46,769 nt of DNA from positions 1 through 46,769 of the forward strand of contig CAZPMT010000032.1 in the NCBI GenBank assembly GCA_964587655.1, written 5' to 3'. Positions within the stretch are counted from its first letter, which is position 1. Every line of letters begins with the position of its first letter. Below the pieces are notes generated by a model that was not told the DNA's origin, did not search any database, and was given only the letters and a program-made list of their open reading frames with translations. This document shows positions 24,166 to 32,727 of this stretch, piece after piece. Origin of the DNA: CAZPMT01 sp964587655. GTDB lineage: Bacteria > Hydrogenedentota > Hydrogenedentia > Hydrogenedentales > SLHB01. A program made the translations under genes and the position numbers.

Positions 24166-27039
24166 ATGCAGACTGTTGCCAGTTTGGCCAAGCGTCTTGG
24201 CATGAACGCGGAAGAAGCGCTCGAGAAGCTTCGCTACATGATGTTCGACGTGGAGAGCGCCGAGTCCGACGTATCGGATGAAGAGTGCGATCTGCTCATC
24301 GAACTCGACGAAGACCCCGCTGTCGCTGACAGGATTCGCGAAGCCAAACTGAAAGAGATCCATAAGGCCGAGGAAAAAGCGAAGAAGGCCGAAGCAAAGC
24401 GCAAGGCCGAGGAACGCAAGAAGAAGGCCGAGGAAAAAGCCGCGGAAAAAGCCGCGAAGGAAGCCGAAGCCGCGAAGAAGGCCGCCGCGCGGCGCAAGAA
24501 AAGCGCCAAAGAAGGCGAAGAAACGGGCGAGATCCAAGAGACTGAAGCGCCCGGGCAAGAGGGCGCGGCGACTGCCGTGATTGAAGAGGCCGGCGTCGAG
24601 ACCCGCAAGCCTCAAGCCGCGGAAGCCCGTCCCGCTAAGGCGCCGGCCGGCAAGGTCTTTGCCGAGATCCTTCCCGATGAAAAAAAGGGTCCCACGATCG
24701 TCATCGGCAGCGCGATCGAGCACGACGAGCGCTCGGTGGCGGTTGTGCGGGCCGACGGTACGCGGCTCGAGGCGCCGGACGCAGCCATGATCGAAGCCGG
24801 TCGCGCTCAAGTCGTCGAGGAAGAAGAAACCGAGGAGTTCGGTTTGCTCGCCGAGGCCCAACGGCGCCAGGAAGAGGACGATCGTCGCCGAGCCAAGCAG
24901 GTCGTGCGCCCCCTGCCGCAACCCGACCCAGCCGTAGTGGCCGAAGTCATCCGCAAGGCGCAGGAACGGGGCCAGCGCCCGAAGGCGGAGCAGAAGGGCG
25001 TCAAGCAACAACGCCTTCAGAAACAGCAGAAGACGGAACGTGTGGCGACAACGACCCTGATGGCTAAGGATGAAGTCGTTATCGAGCGTCGCACCGGCAG
25101 CACAGGCAAGACGGCGCGAAAGCGCCAGCGTAAAGCGGAAAAGGCCCGGTCCGAGGAAACCCTGCGGCGCGATGCCGCCGTCGCGTTCCGCGAGTATCAG
25201 GCCAGCGGCACGCTCGGCGCAATCAAAAAACGCAAACGCAAACGGCCCACGGAAGACGAAACCGGCGTCGACGTCGAGGTCGAGGAGCGCGAAGTGATCG
25301 AAGTGGAAGACCGCATGACGGTCGAACAGTTGGCCGAAGCCATGGAGATAACCGTCAACGAGATCATCCTCGACCTGATGGACCTCAATATTCTGGCAAA
25401 TAAAAACCAGACGCTTAACACCGACGTGATTCGTCAGATCGCGGAACGCCGCGGCTTTGACGTTGAAGTGGTCATACCGGAAGAATCCGACGTCCTCGAG
25501 GAGGAGCCGGATGATCCCGCCGACCTTGTGCAGCGCGCGCCGGTGATCACGGTCATGGGTCACGTCGACCACGGCAAGACGACTTTGCTCGATCACGTGC
25601 GGAAGGCGAACGTGGCCGCGGGCGAAGCGGGCGGAATCACGCAGCACATAGCCGCCTACAACGTGCAGATGCCGTCCGGGCGCGTGGTCTTCCTGGATAC
25701 GCCCGGCCATGAGGCCTTCACACAGATGCGAGCCCGCGGAGCGAAAGTTACCGACGTTGTCGTCCTTGTCGTGGCCGCGGACGACGGTGTCATGCCGCAG
25801 ACGATTGAAGCGATCGACCACGCGAAGGCCGCCGAAGTGCCCGTTGTCGTGGCGATAAACAAGTGCGACAAGCCCGACGCGCAGCCGGACCGGATCCGTC
25901 AGGAGTTGACGGCATACGGCCTGGTCGACGAGCAGTGGGGCGGCAAGACGGTCATAAAGAATATCAGCGCCAAGATTGGCGAAGGCGTGGACGACTTGAT
26001 GGATCTGCTCGTTCTGGAATCCCAGTTGCTCGAGTTGAAGGCGAATCCGAAGAAACGTGCGCGCGGCGCGATTGTCGAGTCGGAGATCACGCGAGGAATG
26101 GGTCCCGTTGCGTGGGTCCTCGTGCAGAACGGGACGTTGCGCGCCGGGGATGCGTTCCTCGCGGGAGAGTGTTACGGGCGCGTCCGAACGCTGCAAAACG
26201 CGCGGGGCGAGACCATCTCCGAGGCGGGACCTTCTACCCCGGTCGTGGTGACGGGTTTCAATGCGCCGCCTGAGGCCGGAACTTCGTTTGTTGTCCTGAA
26301 TGATGAGCGCGTGGCGCGCGCGATTGCAGAGAAGCGCGCGGCGCTGTCCAGGCAGAGACAGGGCCCGCCGGTCCGCCACATCACGCTCGAAGACTTCCAC
26401 GAGCGCATGCTCGCGGGTGAGAAGAAGCAGCTCAACGTCGTTATCAAGGCCGACGTGCAGGGATCGGTGGACGTACTGCAAACGAGCCTTGCGAAACTCG
26501 GCAACGAGGACGTTCGCGTGAGCATCGTTCACGCCGGCGTCGGCAGCGTCAATGAATCGGACGTCCTTCTTGCAAGCGCGAGTGACGCGGTTGTGATCGG
26601 GTTCCACGTGACAGCCAGCGCGAAGATCCAGAAGATCTCCGAGCAGGAAGGCGTGGACATCCGCACGTACCGCGTGATCTACGAGGCCATCAACGACGTG
26701 CACTCCGCCCTCGAGGGCATGCTGGCGCCGGAGTTGAAGGAGGTCGTCACGGGCCATGCGGAGATTCGACAGGTATTCCGCTCCTCAGCCGTCGGAAATA
26801 TCGCCGGGTGTTACGTCCAGGACGGCGAGATACTCCGGAATTCGCCCGCCCGCCTGCTTCGTGACGGGGTCGTGGTGCACGAAGGCAAACTCCAGACGCT
26901 CCGCCGCCAGAAAGATGACGTTCGGTCGGTGGTGGCGGGTCTTGAATGCGGTATCAAGATCGAAAATTTCGACGATATAAAGGCAGGTGACATTATCGAA
27001 GTATACCGGATCGAGTCCATTGCCCAAGCGCTGGCCTGA
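24166..27039 (+). CDS. infB: Translation initiation factor IF-2
   Basis: A 957-residue initiation GTPase that positions fMet-tRNA on the ribosome. Residues 1-55 are an N-terminal helical domain (AKRLGMNAEEALEKLRYM). Residues 60-330 form a long Lys/Glu/Ala-rich coiled region with low complexity. A second IF2N domain (TVEQLAEAMEITVNEII) precedes the G domain with G1 GHVDHGKT (about 465), G3 DTPGHEA and G4 NKCD. Domains II-IV and the C-terminal fMet-tRNA-binding domain (HVTASAKIQKISEQEGVDIR) complete it. Clear start: GGAGGT about 9 nt before ATG 24166. The KKAE-rich repeats explain several spurious long frames on the other strand. Confidence 0.97.
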   Translation: MQTVASLAKRLGMNAEEALEKLRYMMFDVESAESDVSDEECDLLIELDEDPAVADRIREAKLKEIHKAEEKAKKAEAKRKAEERKKKAEEKAAEKAAKEAEAAKKAAARRKKSAKEGEETGEIQETEAPGQEGAATAVIEEAGVETRKPQAAEARPAKAPAGKVFAEILPDEKKGPTIVIGSAIEHDERSVAVVRADGTRLEAPDAAMIEAGRAQVVEEEETEEFGLLAEAQRRQEEDDRRRAKQVVRPLPQPDPAVVAEVIRKAQERGQRPKAEQKGVKQQRLQKQQKTERVATTTLMAKDEVVIERRTGSTGKTARKRQRKAEKARSEETLRRDAAVAFREYQASGTLGAIKKRKRKRPTEDETGVDVEVEEREVIEVEDRMTVEQLAEAMEITVNEIILDLMDLNILANKNQTLNTDVIRQIAERRGFDVEVVIPEESDVLEEEPDDPADLVQRAPVITVMGHVDHGKTTLLDHVRKANVAAGEAGGITQHIAAYNVQMPSGRVVFLDTPGHEAFTQMRARGAKVTDVVVLVVAADDGVMPQTIEAIDHAKAAEVPVVVAINKCDKPDAQPDRIRQELTAYGLVDEQWGGKTVIKNISAKIGEGVDDLMDLLVLESQLLELKANPKKRARGAIVESEITRGMGPVAWVLVQNGTLRAGDAFLAGECYGRVRTLQNARGETISEAGPSTPVVVTGFNAPPEAGTSFVVLNDERVARAIAEKRAALSRQRQGPPVRHITLEDFHERMLAGEKKQLNVVIKADVQGSVDVLQTSLAKLGNEDVRVSIVHAGVGSVNESDVLLASASDAVVIGFHVTASAKIQKISEQEGVDIRTYRVIYEAINDVHSALEGMLAPELKEVVTGHAEIRQVFRSSAVGNIAGCYVQDGEILRNSPARLLRDGVVVHEGKLQTLRRQKDDVRSVVAGLECGIKIENFDDIKAGDIIEVYRIESIAQALA

Positions 27040-27075
27040 CCCGGCCAAGCCGCAATGCGGTAGTTGCGGGCAGGA

Positions 27076-27128
27076 ATTCTTTGCCGGAGACATTCTCGCT
27101 TCCCGCGCGGACATAGCCGGCAAGGAAT
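27076..27128 (+). other. Long-stem hairpin in the infB-ylxP gap
   Basis: ATTCTTTGCCGG (27076-27087) pairs with CCGGCAAGGAAT (27117-27128) over 12 bp with one G-U, around a 29-nt loop. The gap (173 bp) is the largest inside an otherwise tight operon. No T-run follows, so it may be an RNA-processing or stability element rather than a terminator. Confidence 0.45.
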
Positions 27129-27212
27129 CAGGAGTTGCTTGCCCCCGGCGTGCTCAGGCGCGGCGCGCCAAGCGGGGCGTTTGCCGGACGCCTGCCTGTC
27201 GGAATACAAGCA

Positions 27213-27494
27213 ATGACGATCGGCGTTCTTCAGATGGATTTCCTTATTCCCGGCGCTCGCTCGCTCAAGGACAAGCGCCGGGTGATCAAGAGCCTCAAGC
27301 AGCTCTTGCACAATCGCTATAATTGCTCGATTGCGGAAACGGAGTTCCAGGAGTCATGGGGTCGGGCGCGGTTGGCGGCGTGTGTGGTGTCCGGCGACAG
27401 CCGCCACGCGAACGACGAGTTAAATGAGATCGCGCGATTCGCTTCCAACAAGCCGGGGGCGGAACTGCTCGATTATCGGATTGAGATGCTATGA
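27213..27494 (+). CDS. ylxP: YlxP-like DUF503 protein
   Basis: A 93-residue small protein of the DUF503 family. MTIGVLQMDFLIPGARSLKDKRRVIKSL is the family opening, followed by a predicted ferredoxin-like fold (AACVVSGD, EIARFASNKPGAELLDYRIEML). Its usual place is between infB and rbfA, as here, and it is thought to be ribosome-related, but its function is not settled. Its stop overlaps the rbfA start (ATGA). No strong ribosome site is seen before the ATG. Confidence 0.85.
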   Translation: MTIGVLQMDFLIPGARSLKDKRRVIKSLKQLLHNRYNCSIAETEFQESWGRARLAACVVSGDSRHANDELNEIARFASNKPGAELLDYRIEML

Positions 27495-27877
27495 CGGAAA
27501 AAGCACGGCCCAAACGCGTGGGCGAACTGGTGCGCGAGGAGATCGCCCGCCTCCTCATGAAAGGCGTCAAAGACCCCCGCATCGGTTTCGTTTCGGTGAT
27601 GTCCGCGCGGATGTCGCCGGACCTCCGCTACGCGAACGTGTACGTGAGTCTGTTCGGCACGGAAAGCCAGCGCAAGAGTTCGCTGGCCGGGTTGCAGCAG
27701 GCCGCAAGCTGGCTGCGCGGCCAGGTGACGCGCAATCTCCGCCTGCGGTTCGCGCCGGAGATCCGATTCTTCCCCGACGACACGCTCGATCATGTTTTCC
27801 ATCTCGAGGAAGTGTTCCGGGAATTGCACGCGCAGGAACATGAACCCTCGGACGAGGAAAAGCCAACAGATGCCTAA
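27491..27877 (+). CDS. rbfA: RbfA, 30S ribosome-binding factor
   Basis: A 128-residue KH-like protein for late 16S rRNA maturation and cold growth. Motifs are RPKRVGELVREEIARLLMKG, KDPRIGFVSVM and the core RYANVYVSLFG, then LRLRFAPEIRFFPDDTLD. ATG 27491 overlaps the ylxP stop. Its own stop is overlapped by 8 bp with nrnA. A family-typical acidic tail follows. Confidence 0.95.
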   Translation: MTEKARPKRVGELVREEIARLLMKGVKDPRIGFVSVMSARMSPDLRYANVYVSLFGTESQRKSSLAGLQQAASWLRGQVTRNLRLRFAPEIRFFPDDTLDHVFHLEEVFRELHAQEHEPSDEEKPTDA

Positions 27878-28856
27878 GGCCGGACTCGCAGAAATCCTCG
27901 CGGCCATACGGGGCGCGGACTCGTTCCTCGTGACGTCGCACGCCGGTCCTGACGGCGACGCCGTGGGCAGCATGCTGGGCGTGCACTATCTGCTGCGCGC
28001 GCTGGGAAAGAGCGGCGTCGTGTGCGTAAACGACGATCCCGTTCCGCGCATCTACTCGTGGCTGCCAGGCGCGGACCTGATCGCGGAGAGCGCCGCGTTT
28101 TCGTCCCCGCTTCCGGCGTCGATGGTGATTGTCGTCGATGCGGGGTCGAAGGTGCGCGTGGGCCGGGCCGGAGAACTGGCCGAGCCCGCGGCCCGTTGGG
28201 TCATGCTCGATCACCATCTCGACGAGCGTTCCACGGGCGACCTCGTGTTTATCGACCCGGCGTACAGCGCCGTAGGCGAGATCGTGGTCGAGTTGTTTGA
28301 TGAGGCGGGAGTCCCTCTCTCGATCGAAGCCGCCACGTGCGCGTACGTATCCATCACGACGGACACCGGCGGATTCCGATATGCCAATACCACGTCGAGG
28401 TCGCACCGCATCGCCGCCAGACTGCTTGAGACCGGAATCAACGTGGCCGAGATATCGTCGCGCGTTTTCGACGTGATGTCAGTTCCGAAGTTTGAGATGC
28501 TGCGGCGGGTCCTCGACCGGACACAACGCAGCACTGACGGACGTCTGGCCTATTCGATGCTCACGCTGCGGGACATGCGCGACACGTCCGCACGGAGCGA
28601 GGACGTTGACGGTTTGATCAATTTTGCACGGAACATCGAAGGCGTCGAGTTGGGCGTACTGTTTCGTGAAGTGGGCCCGAGCACAACGAAGGTCAGCATG
28701 CGTTCGCGAAGTACGTTCAATTGCGGCGAGTTCCTCGAGGTGCTCGGCGGCGGCGGTCATGCAGGGGCCGCGGGCACCACGCTCGAAATGCCCCTGACCG
28801 AGGCGCGGAGAATGGTGCTGGAACGCGTCCGATCCGCGTTCGGAGCTTCGATATGA
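27870..28856 (+). CDS. nrnA: DHH/DHHA1 phosphoesterase, NrnA-like oligoribonuclease
   Basis: A 328-residue protein predicted to degrade short RNA oligomers and dephosphorylate pAp. Motif I is SHAGPDGDAVGS, the DHH-type signature is in MLDHHLDE, DTGGFRYANTTSRSH is the middle motif, and the DHHA1 domain ends in GGGGHAGAAG. The start is set at ATG 27870 with GAGGAAAA upstream, so it overlaps rbfA. It occupies the slot between rbfA and truB, a position seen in several phyla. NrnA-type enzymes substitute for Orn in bacteria lacking it. Confidence 0.9.
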   Translation: MPKAGLAEILAAIRGADSFLVTSHAGPDGDAVGSMLGVHYLLRALGKSGVVCVNDDPVPRIYSWLPGADLIAESAAFSSPLPASMVIVVDAGSKVRVGRAGELAEPAARWVMLDHHLDERSTGDLVFIDPAYSAVGEIVVELFDEAGVPLSIEAATCAYVSITTDTGGFRYANTTSRSHRIAARLLETGINVAEISSRVFDVMSVPKFEMLRRVLDRTQRSTDGRLAYSMLTLRDMRDTSARSEDVDGLINFARNIEGVELGVLFREVGPSTTKVSMRSRSTFNCGEFLEVLGGGGHAGAAGTTLEMPLTEARRMVLERVRSAFGASI

Positions 28857-29743
28857 ACGGGATTCTTCTCGTGGACAAGCCGGCGGGGATCACCTCTCAC
28901 GACGTGGTGGACTGCATCCGCCGCGCCACAGGCATTCGGCGTATCGGCCATACTGGCACGCTGGATCCCGCGGCGACCGGCCTGCTCGTGCTCTGCGTGG
29001 GCGCGGCCACGCGTCTCTCGGAACATCTCACGGGATTGGATAAGGTCTACGAGGGTTCAATGCGCCTGGGCATTGTGACGGACTCATATGATCTCGACGG
29101 GAAGGTGATTGAGACGAACGTGGTCCCCGGCTTGGCCATCGAGGACATCCAGGCCGTGTGCGATCGTTTCGTGGGCGAGATCATGCAGGTGCCTCCGATG
29201 GTGAGCGCGGTGAAGGTCGGAGGCGAAAGGCTCTACAAGAAAGCCCGGCAGGGCGAAACCGTGGAACGGGAGCCGCGCCGCGTGAAGGTGGCGGAGTTTT
29301 GCGTCCTCAAGTACGAGACGCCGGACGCGGGGATACGCGTGCGCTGCACGCGAGGGACCTACGTGCGTTCGCTGTGCCACGAAGTGGGCCAGGTGCTCGG
29401 ATGCGGGGCCACCCTGGCCGCGTTGAGGCGGACGTTCGTCGGGCACCACTCCATCGACGATGCAAGGCCCGTCGCGGCGTTCGCAACACGGCAGGACGTG
29501 CTCGACCGTCTACTGTCCATTGACACGGCGCTCGAACTCCCCGAGGTGTTCGTGCCGCCGAGAATGCGAAATCTCGTGGTCACGGGCGGCGCACTGGGAC
29601 CGGGCGACCTCGTCGGTGGTTGTTCCGTTCGGGACGGATGGGTGCAAATAAAGCTTGAAAACGGCAAACTCCTCGCGTTGGGACATATCGAGCCGGCGCC
29701 CGGCGGCGTTCGCATCCACGCGAAGCGGGTCCTGGTTTCCTGA
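28853..29743 (+). CDS. truB: TruB, tRNA pseudouridine-55 synthase
   Basis: A 296-residue enzyme making pseudouridine at position 55 of tRNA. The catalytic Asp is in HTGTLDPAATGLL. Also visible are LLVDKPAGITSHDVV, the LDKVYEGSMRLG strand, QVPPMVSAVKVGGERLYKKAR and CTRGTYVRSLCHEVG. The C-terminus carries a PUA-like segment. ATG 28853 overlaps the nrnA stop codon (ATGA). Confidence 0.95.
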   Translation: MNGILLVDKPAGITSHDVVDCIRRATGIRRIGHTGTLDPAATGLLVLCVGAATRLSEHLTGLDKVYEGSMRLGIVTDSYDLDGKVIETNVVPGLAIEDIQAVCDRFVGEIMQVPPMVSAVKVGGERLYKKARQGETVEREPRRVKVAEFCVLKYETPDAGIRVRCTRGTYVRSLCHEVGQVLGCGATLAALRRTFVGHHSIDDARPVAAFATRQDVLDRLLSIDTALELPEVFVPPRMRNLVVTGGALGPGDLVGGCSVRDGWVQIKLENGKLLALGHIEPAPGGVRIHAKRVLVS

Positions 29744-29776
29744 CGCGAAAAGGGCCCCTGTTGCATCGGAAGCAAA

Positions 29777-30703
29777 ATGAAGGTCATTGAAGACGTCACT
29801 AAAACCGAGGAACGGTTCCCGTACGTTGTGCTGACGGTCGGGAGTTTTGACGGCGTTCATCTGGGCCATCAGCGCGTTCTCGAGGAACTGGCCCTTCGCG
29901 CGCGAAACGCCGGGGGAACCGCCGCGGTTATGACGTTGCGGCCCCATCCGCGTGAGTTTTTTGCGCCTGAGCACGCCCCGAATCTGCTGACCTCCGACCG
30001 CAAGAAGCTGGAGTTGATCGAGCGGACGGGAGCGGACGTCGTGTTCATTCTGCCGTTCACGCGGGAAGTGGCGCATCTCGAACCCCGGGCCTACGTCGAA
30101 TCAATCATTCACCAGCGTTGTCACGCGCGTGAGATCGTTGTGGGTCACGATTTCCGCTTCGGGAAGGACGCCCAGGGCGACTACGCGTTTCTCCAAAAGA
30201 TGGGGCGGAAACTCGGTTTCTCGGTGTTTCAGGTCCCGCCATTGACGGTGGACGGCGAGCGGGCCAGCAGCACGGTCATTCGAGAACGTTTGTTCGAAGG
30301 CGACCTCGATGAAGCGGAACGGTTCCTAGGGCGGAAGTATTCGATTGTCGGCGAGGTGGTCGCCGGGCGCGGCATCGGCGCCACCCTCGGATTCCCCACC
30401 GCCAATATCCGGCCACACCACACCGCCATCCCAGCGCAGGGCGTATACGCCGCGGAGGTCATCATCGAAGGCGAGCGCTATCCGGCCGCGGTCAACATAG
30501 GAATAGCCCCGACCATCCGCCACGAGGACACCGTGATCGAGGCGTTTGTTATCGGGTTTGAAGGAAATATCCGCGGGCGCGAAATCGAGGTGATCTTTCA
30601 CAATCGCTTGCGTCCCGAAAAGAAATTCTCGTCGCACGAGGAACTGATCGCCGCGATCAGGCATGACGTGGAGGCGATCAAGGCGCAGTTTTCGGTACAA
30701 TAA
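29777..30703 (+). CDS. ribF: RibF, bifunctional riboflavin kinase/FAD synthetase
   Basis: A 308-residue enzyme converting riboflavin to FMN and FAD. The N-terminal nucleotidyltransferase half has SFDGVHLGHQ and GHDFRFGKDAQGD. The C-terminal kinase half has GRGIGATLGFPTANI and the GVYAAEVIIEG strand. It ends the ribosome/RNA operon, as in many bacteria. No FMN-type leader fits into the 33-bp gap after truB. Confidence 0.95.
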   Translation: MKVIEDVTKTEERFPYVVLTVGSFDGVHLGHQRVLEELALRARNAGGTAAVMTLRPHPREFFAPEHAPNLLTSDRKKLELIERTGADVVFILPFTREVAHLEPRAYVESIIHQRCHAREIVVGHDFRFGKDAQGDYAFLQKMGRKLGFSVFQVPPLTVDGERASSTVIRERLFEGDLDEAERFLGRKYSIVGEVVAGRGIGATLGFPTANIRPHHTAIPAQGVYAAEVIIEGERYPAAVNIGIAPTIRHEDTVIEAFVIGFEGNIRGREIEVIFHNRLRPEKKFSSHEELIAAIRHDVEAIKAQFSVQ

Positions 30704-30744
30704 CATCCGCGCCACATGGACTCCGACAGGCGCGGCCCGTACCG

Positions 30745-30773
30745 TTGCGAACGCAGGGCGAATTACCTAGTAT
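30745..30773 (+). promoter_or_regulatory. Promoter of the tripartite export operon
   Basis: TTGCGA (30745-30750), a 17-bp spacer and TAGTAT (30768-30773), giving a start near 30780. It excludes coding starts upstream of that point and fits the TolC-like start at 30817 or 30868. Confidence 0.5.
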
Positions 30774-30867
30774 TGGCATTATCAAACCTGACGTGGGAAC
30801 GAAGAAAGCTTTGGGAATGGTTTCGCAACGGAAACGTAGTGTCTCGGGCTCGCGATGCGTCTCACTG

Positions 30868-32727
30868 ATGATGAGCGCGAACGCCGCAAGCCGCCGCGTC
30901 GGGGTTTTCGCGGCATGCGTATTGTTGGGGCTGCTCTCCTGCTCGACGACACGATACCGGGAGTCGGCTGACCGCGAGGCGTACAACGCTATCTCTGAAA
31001 AGTCGCCCGTGGTGCCCGGTATGGATCCGAAGTTCACGATTGAGCAGGCGCCGATGCCCCCCATGGATGCGCTTCCCGTCTGCACGGAAGCGCCGGCGTT
31101 CCTCGAGGAGGCCGGTCGGGCTGAAGTGGGTGCGCGCGTCGTATCGCTCGAGAAGGCGCTTGCGCTGGCGGTGCAACACAACCGCGACTACCAGAATCAG
31201 AAAGAGGCGGTGTATCTGCAGGCGCTCCAGCTCACCCTGGATCGGTACAGCTACACGCCCATTTTCTCGGGGAAACTTTCGGGAAATTTCGCGCGAACGG
31301 CAAGAGACGTGACCGAAGTGTCGCCGTTGGCGCAGGCGGTGCGCGACGCGCCGGGAATGATCACCCAGATCGGCGCGCTCACCGGGACGCCGGGCGATTT
31401 GCTCGCGCAGTACGCAAACCTCGTACGGGATGCGGGGACAGTCACGGGTCTGGATGCGGCGACGACGCGGACCGTCAGCGAATACAGTGTCGAGGGGAAC
31501 ACGGGCTTCGGCCTCAACCTCCTGCTGAAAGGCGGCGGCAGGATCGCGGTCGATCTGACGTCCAACTTTCTTCGGTTTGTTACCGGCGATCCGCGCGCCA
31601 GCGCAACGTCGGCGCTGGCGGCAAGCATCACTCAGCCGCTGTTGCGCGGCGCGGGCCGCAAGATCGCGGCGGAGCGGCTTACCCAGTCGGAGCGCGACCT
31701 GCTATATGAACTGCGCGCGTTCGCGCGGTTTCGCCAGGAGTTCACTGTGAAGATCTCCTCGGAATACTACGGCGTGCTTCAGGATCGCGATGCGGTCCGC
31801 AACAACTACCAGAGCTTCCAGGCATTCAAGACGAACATGGATCGCGAGCATGCGTTGGAAGCGGAAGGCAAGCTCACGCGCGCGGAAGTGGCCCGGCTCG
31901 AGCAGGCGCTGCTCAACAACGAGAACAGTTGGATCGGTTCGGTTCGGAAATACAAACAGCGTCTCGATCAGTTCAAGATCACCTTAGGCCTCTCCGCGGA
32001 TTCGCCGATCGTTCTGGACGACGCCGAACTCAATCAACTGAAACAGACGGGTATCATCCATCCGGATATCGCGACGGACGACGCGGTCAAGGTGTCGCGT
32101 GTAAGCCGTCTCGATCTTTACACGCAGCGAGACAAGGAAGAGGACACCGGCCGGAAGGTCGAGGTGGCCGCAAACGCGCTGAAGCCCCAGTTGGACGTGC
32201 TCGCCAACGTCACGCTTCCGAGTCGTGGGACGGATAAATTCGATGAATTCGACGCGGACCACGCCAAGTGGGGCGCGGGTCTCAATGCGGACTTGCCGCT
32301 CAATCGGAAGGCGGAACGCAATAGCTACCGCGCGGCGCTTATCACCCACGAGCGCGCGAAACGCGAACTCGATCTTGCCGAGGACGAGGTGATACTCGAG
32401 GTGCGCGATGCGTGGCGGAACCTCGACCAGGCCAAGCGCGCCTATGAGATCGCGGTCGAGGGCGTGAAACTGAACCAGCGCCGCGTGGAAGAGCAGGACC
32501 TGCTCGCCGAGTTGGGGCGGGCGACGGCGCTGAACCGCGTGGACGCGCAGAACGATCTGACCCAGGCGGAGAACAACCGCACCGCCGCGTTGGTGGGTCA
32601 CACGATTGCCCGCCTGCAGTTCTGGCGGGACACGGGAATACTGTTCATCAAGGAAAACGGGCAGTGGGAGGAAGTTACTGATGTCCAACAACCTCGAAAC
32701 GCCGAAGCCGCCGCGCCGAAGCCGTAA
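30868..32727 (+). CDS. TolC-like outer-membrane efflux lipoprotein
   Basis: A roughly 620-residue outer-membrane channel component of the OEP family. The N-terminus is a lipoprotein signal (RRVGVFAACVLLGLLSC, lipobox LLSC). The mature part holds two OEP repeats with long helices: VVSLEKALALAVQHNRDYQNQKEAVYL, and later RAKRELDLAEDEVILEVRDAWRNLDQAKRAYEIAVEGV. A QPLLRGAG segment is typical. It is longer than E. coli TolC (471 mature residues) because of inserted regions. The start is uncertain: ATG 30868 gives the best signal peptide, 30817 is possible. It overlaps the membrane-fusion gene by 47 bp, so the operon is tightly coupled. Confidence 0.85.
   Translation: MMSANAASRRVGVFAACVLLGLLSCSTTRYRESADREAYNAISEKSPVVPGMDPKFTIEQAPMPPMDALPVCTEAPAFLEEAGRAEVGARVVSLEKALALAVQHNRDYQNQKEAVYLQALQLTLDRYSYTPIFSGKLSGNFARTARDVTEVSPLAQAVRDAPGMITQIGALTGTPGDLLAQYANLVRDAGTVTGLDAATTRTVSEYSVEGNTGFGLNLLLKGGGRIAVDLTSNFLRFVTGDPRASATSALAASITQPLLRGAGRKIAAERLTQSERDLLYELRAFARFRQEFTVKISSEYYGVLQDRDAVRNNYQSFQAFKTNMDREHALEAEGKLTRAEVARLEQALLNNENSWIGSVRKYKQRLDQFKITLGLSADSPIVLDDAELNQLKQTGIIHPDIATDDAVKVSRVSRLDLYTQRDKEEDTGRKVEVAANALKPQLDVLANVTLPSRGTDKFDEFDADHAKWGAGLNADLPLNRKAERNSYRAALITHERAKRELDLAEDEVILEVRDAWRNLDQAKRAYEIAVEGVKLNQRRVEEQDLLAELGRATALNRVDAQNDLTQAENNRTAALVGHTIARLQFWRDTGILFIKENGQWEEVTDVQQPRNAEAAAPKP

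Noticed and set aside
24148..26757. 869-residue open frame on the minus strand opposite infB
   Set aside because: It mirrors the codon pattern of infB, which has unmistakable GTPase motifs; the antisense frame has no known domain and exists because of high GC and low-complexity repeats.
29744..29776. FMN riboswitch before ribF
   Set aside because: The gap to truB is only 33 bp and lies inside an operon.
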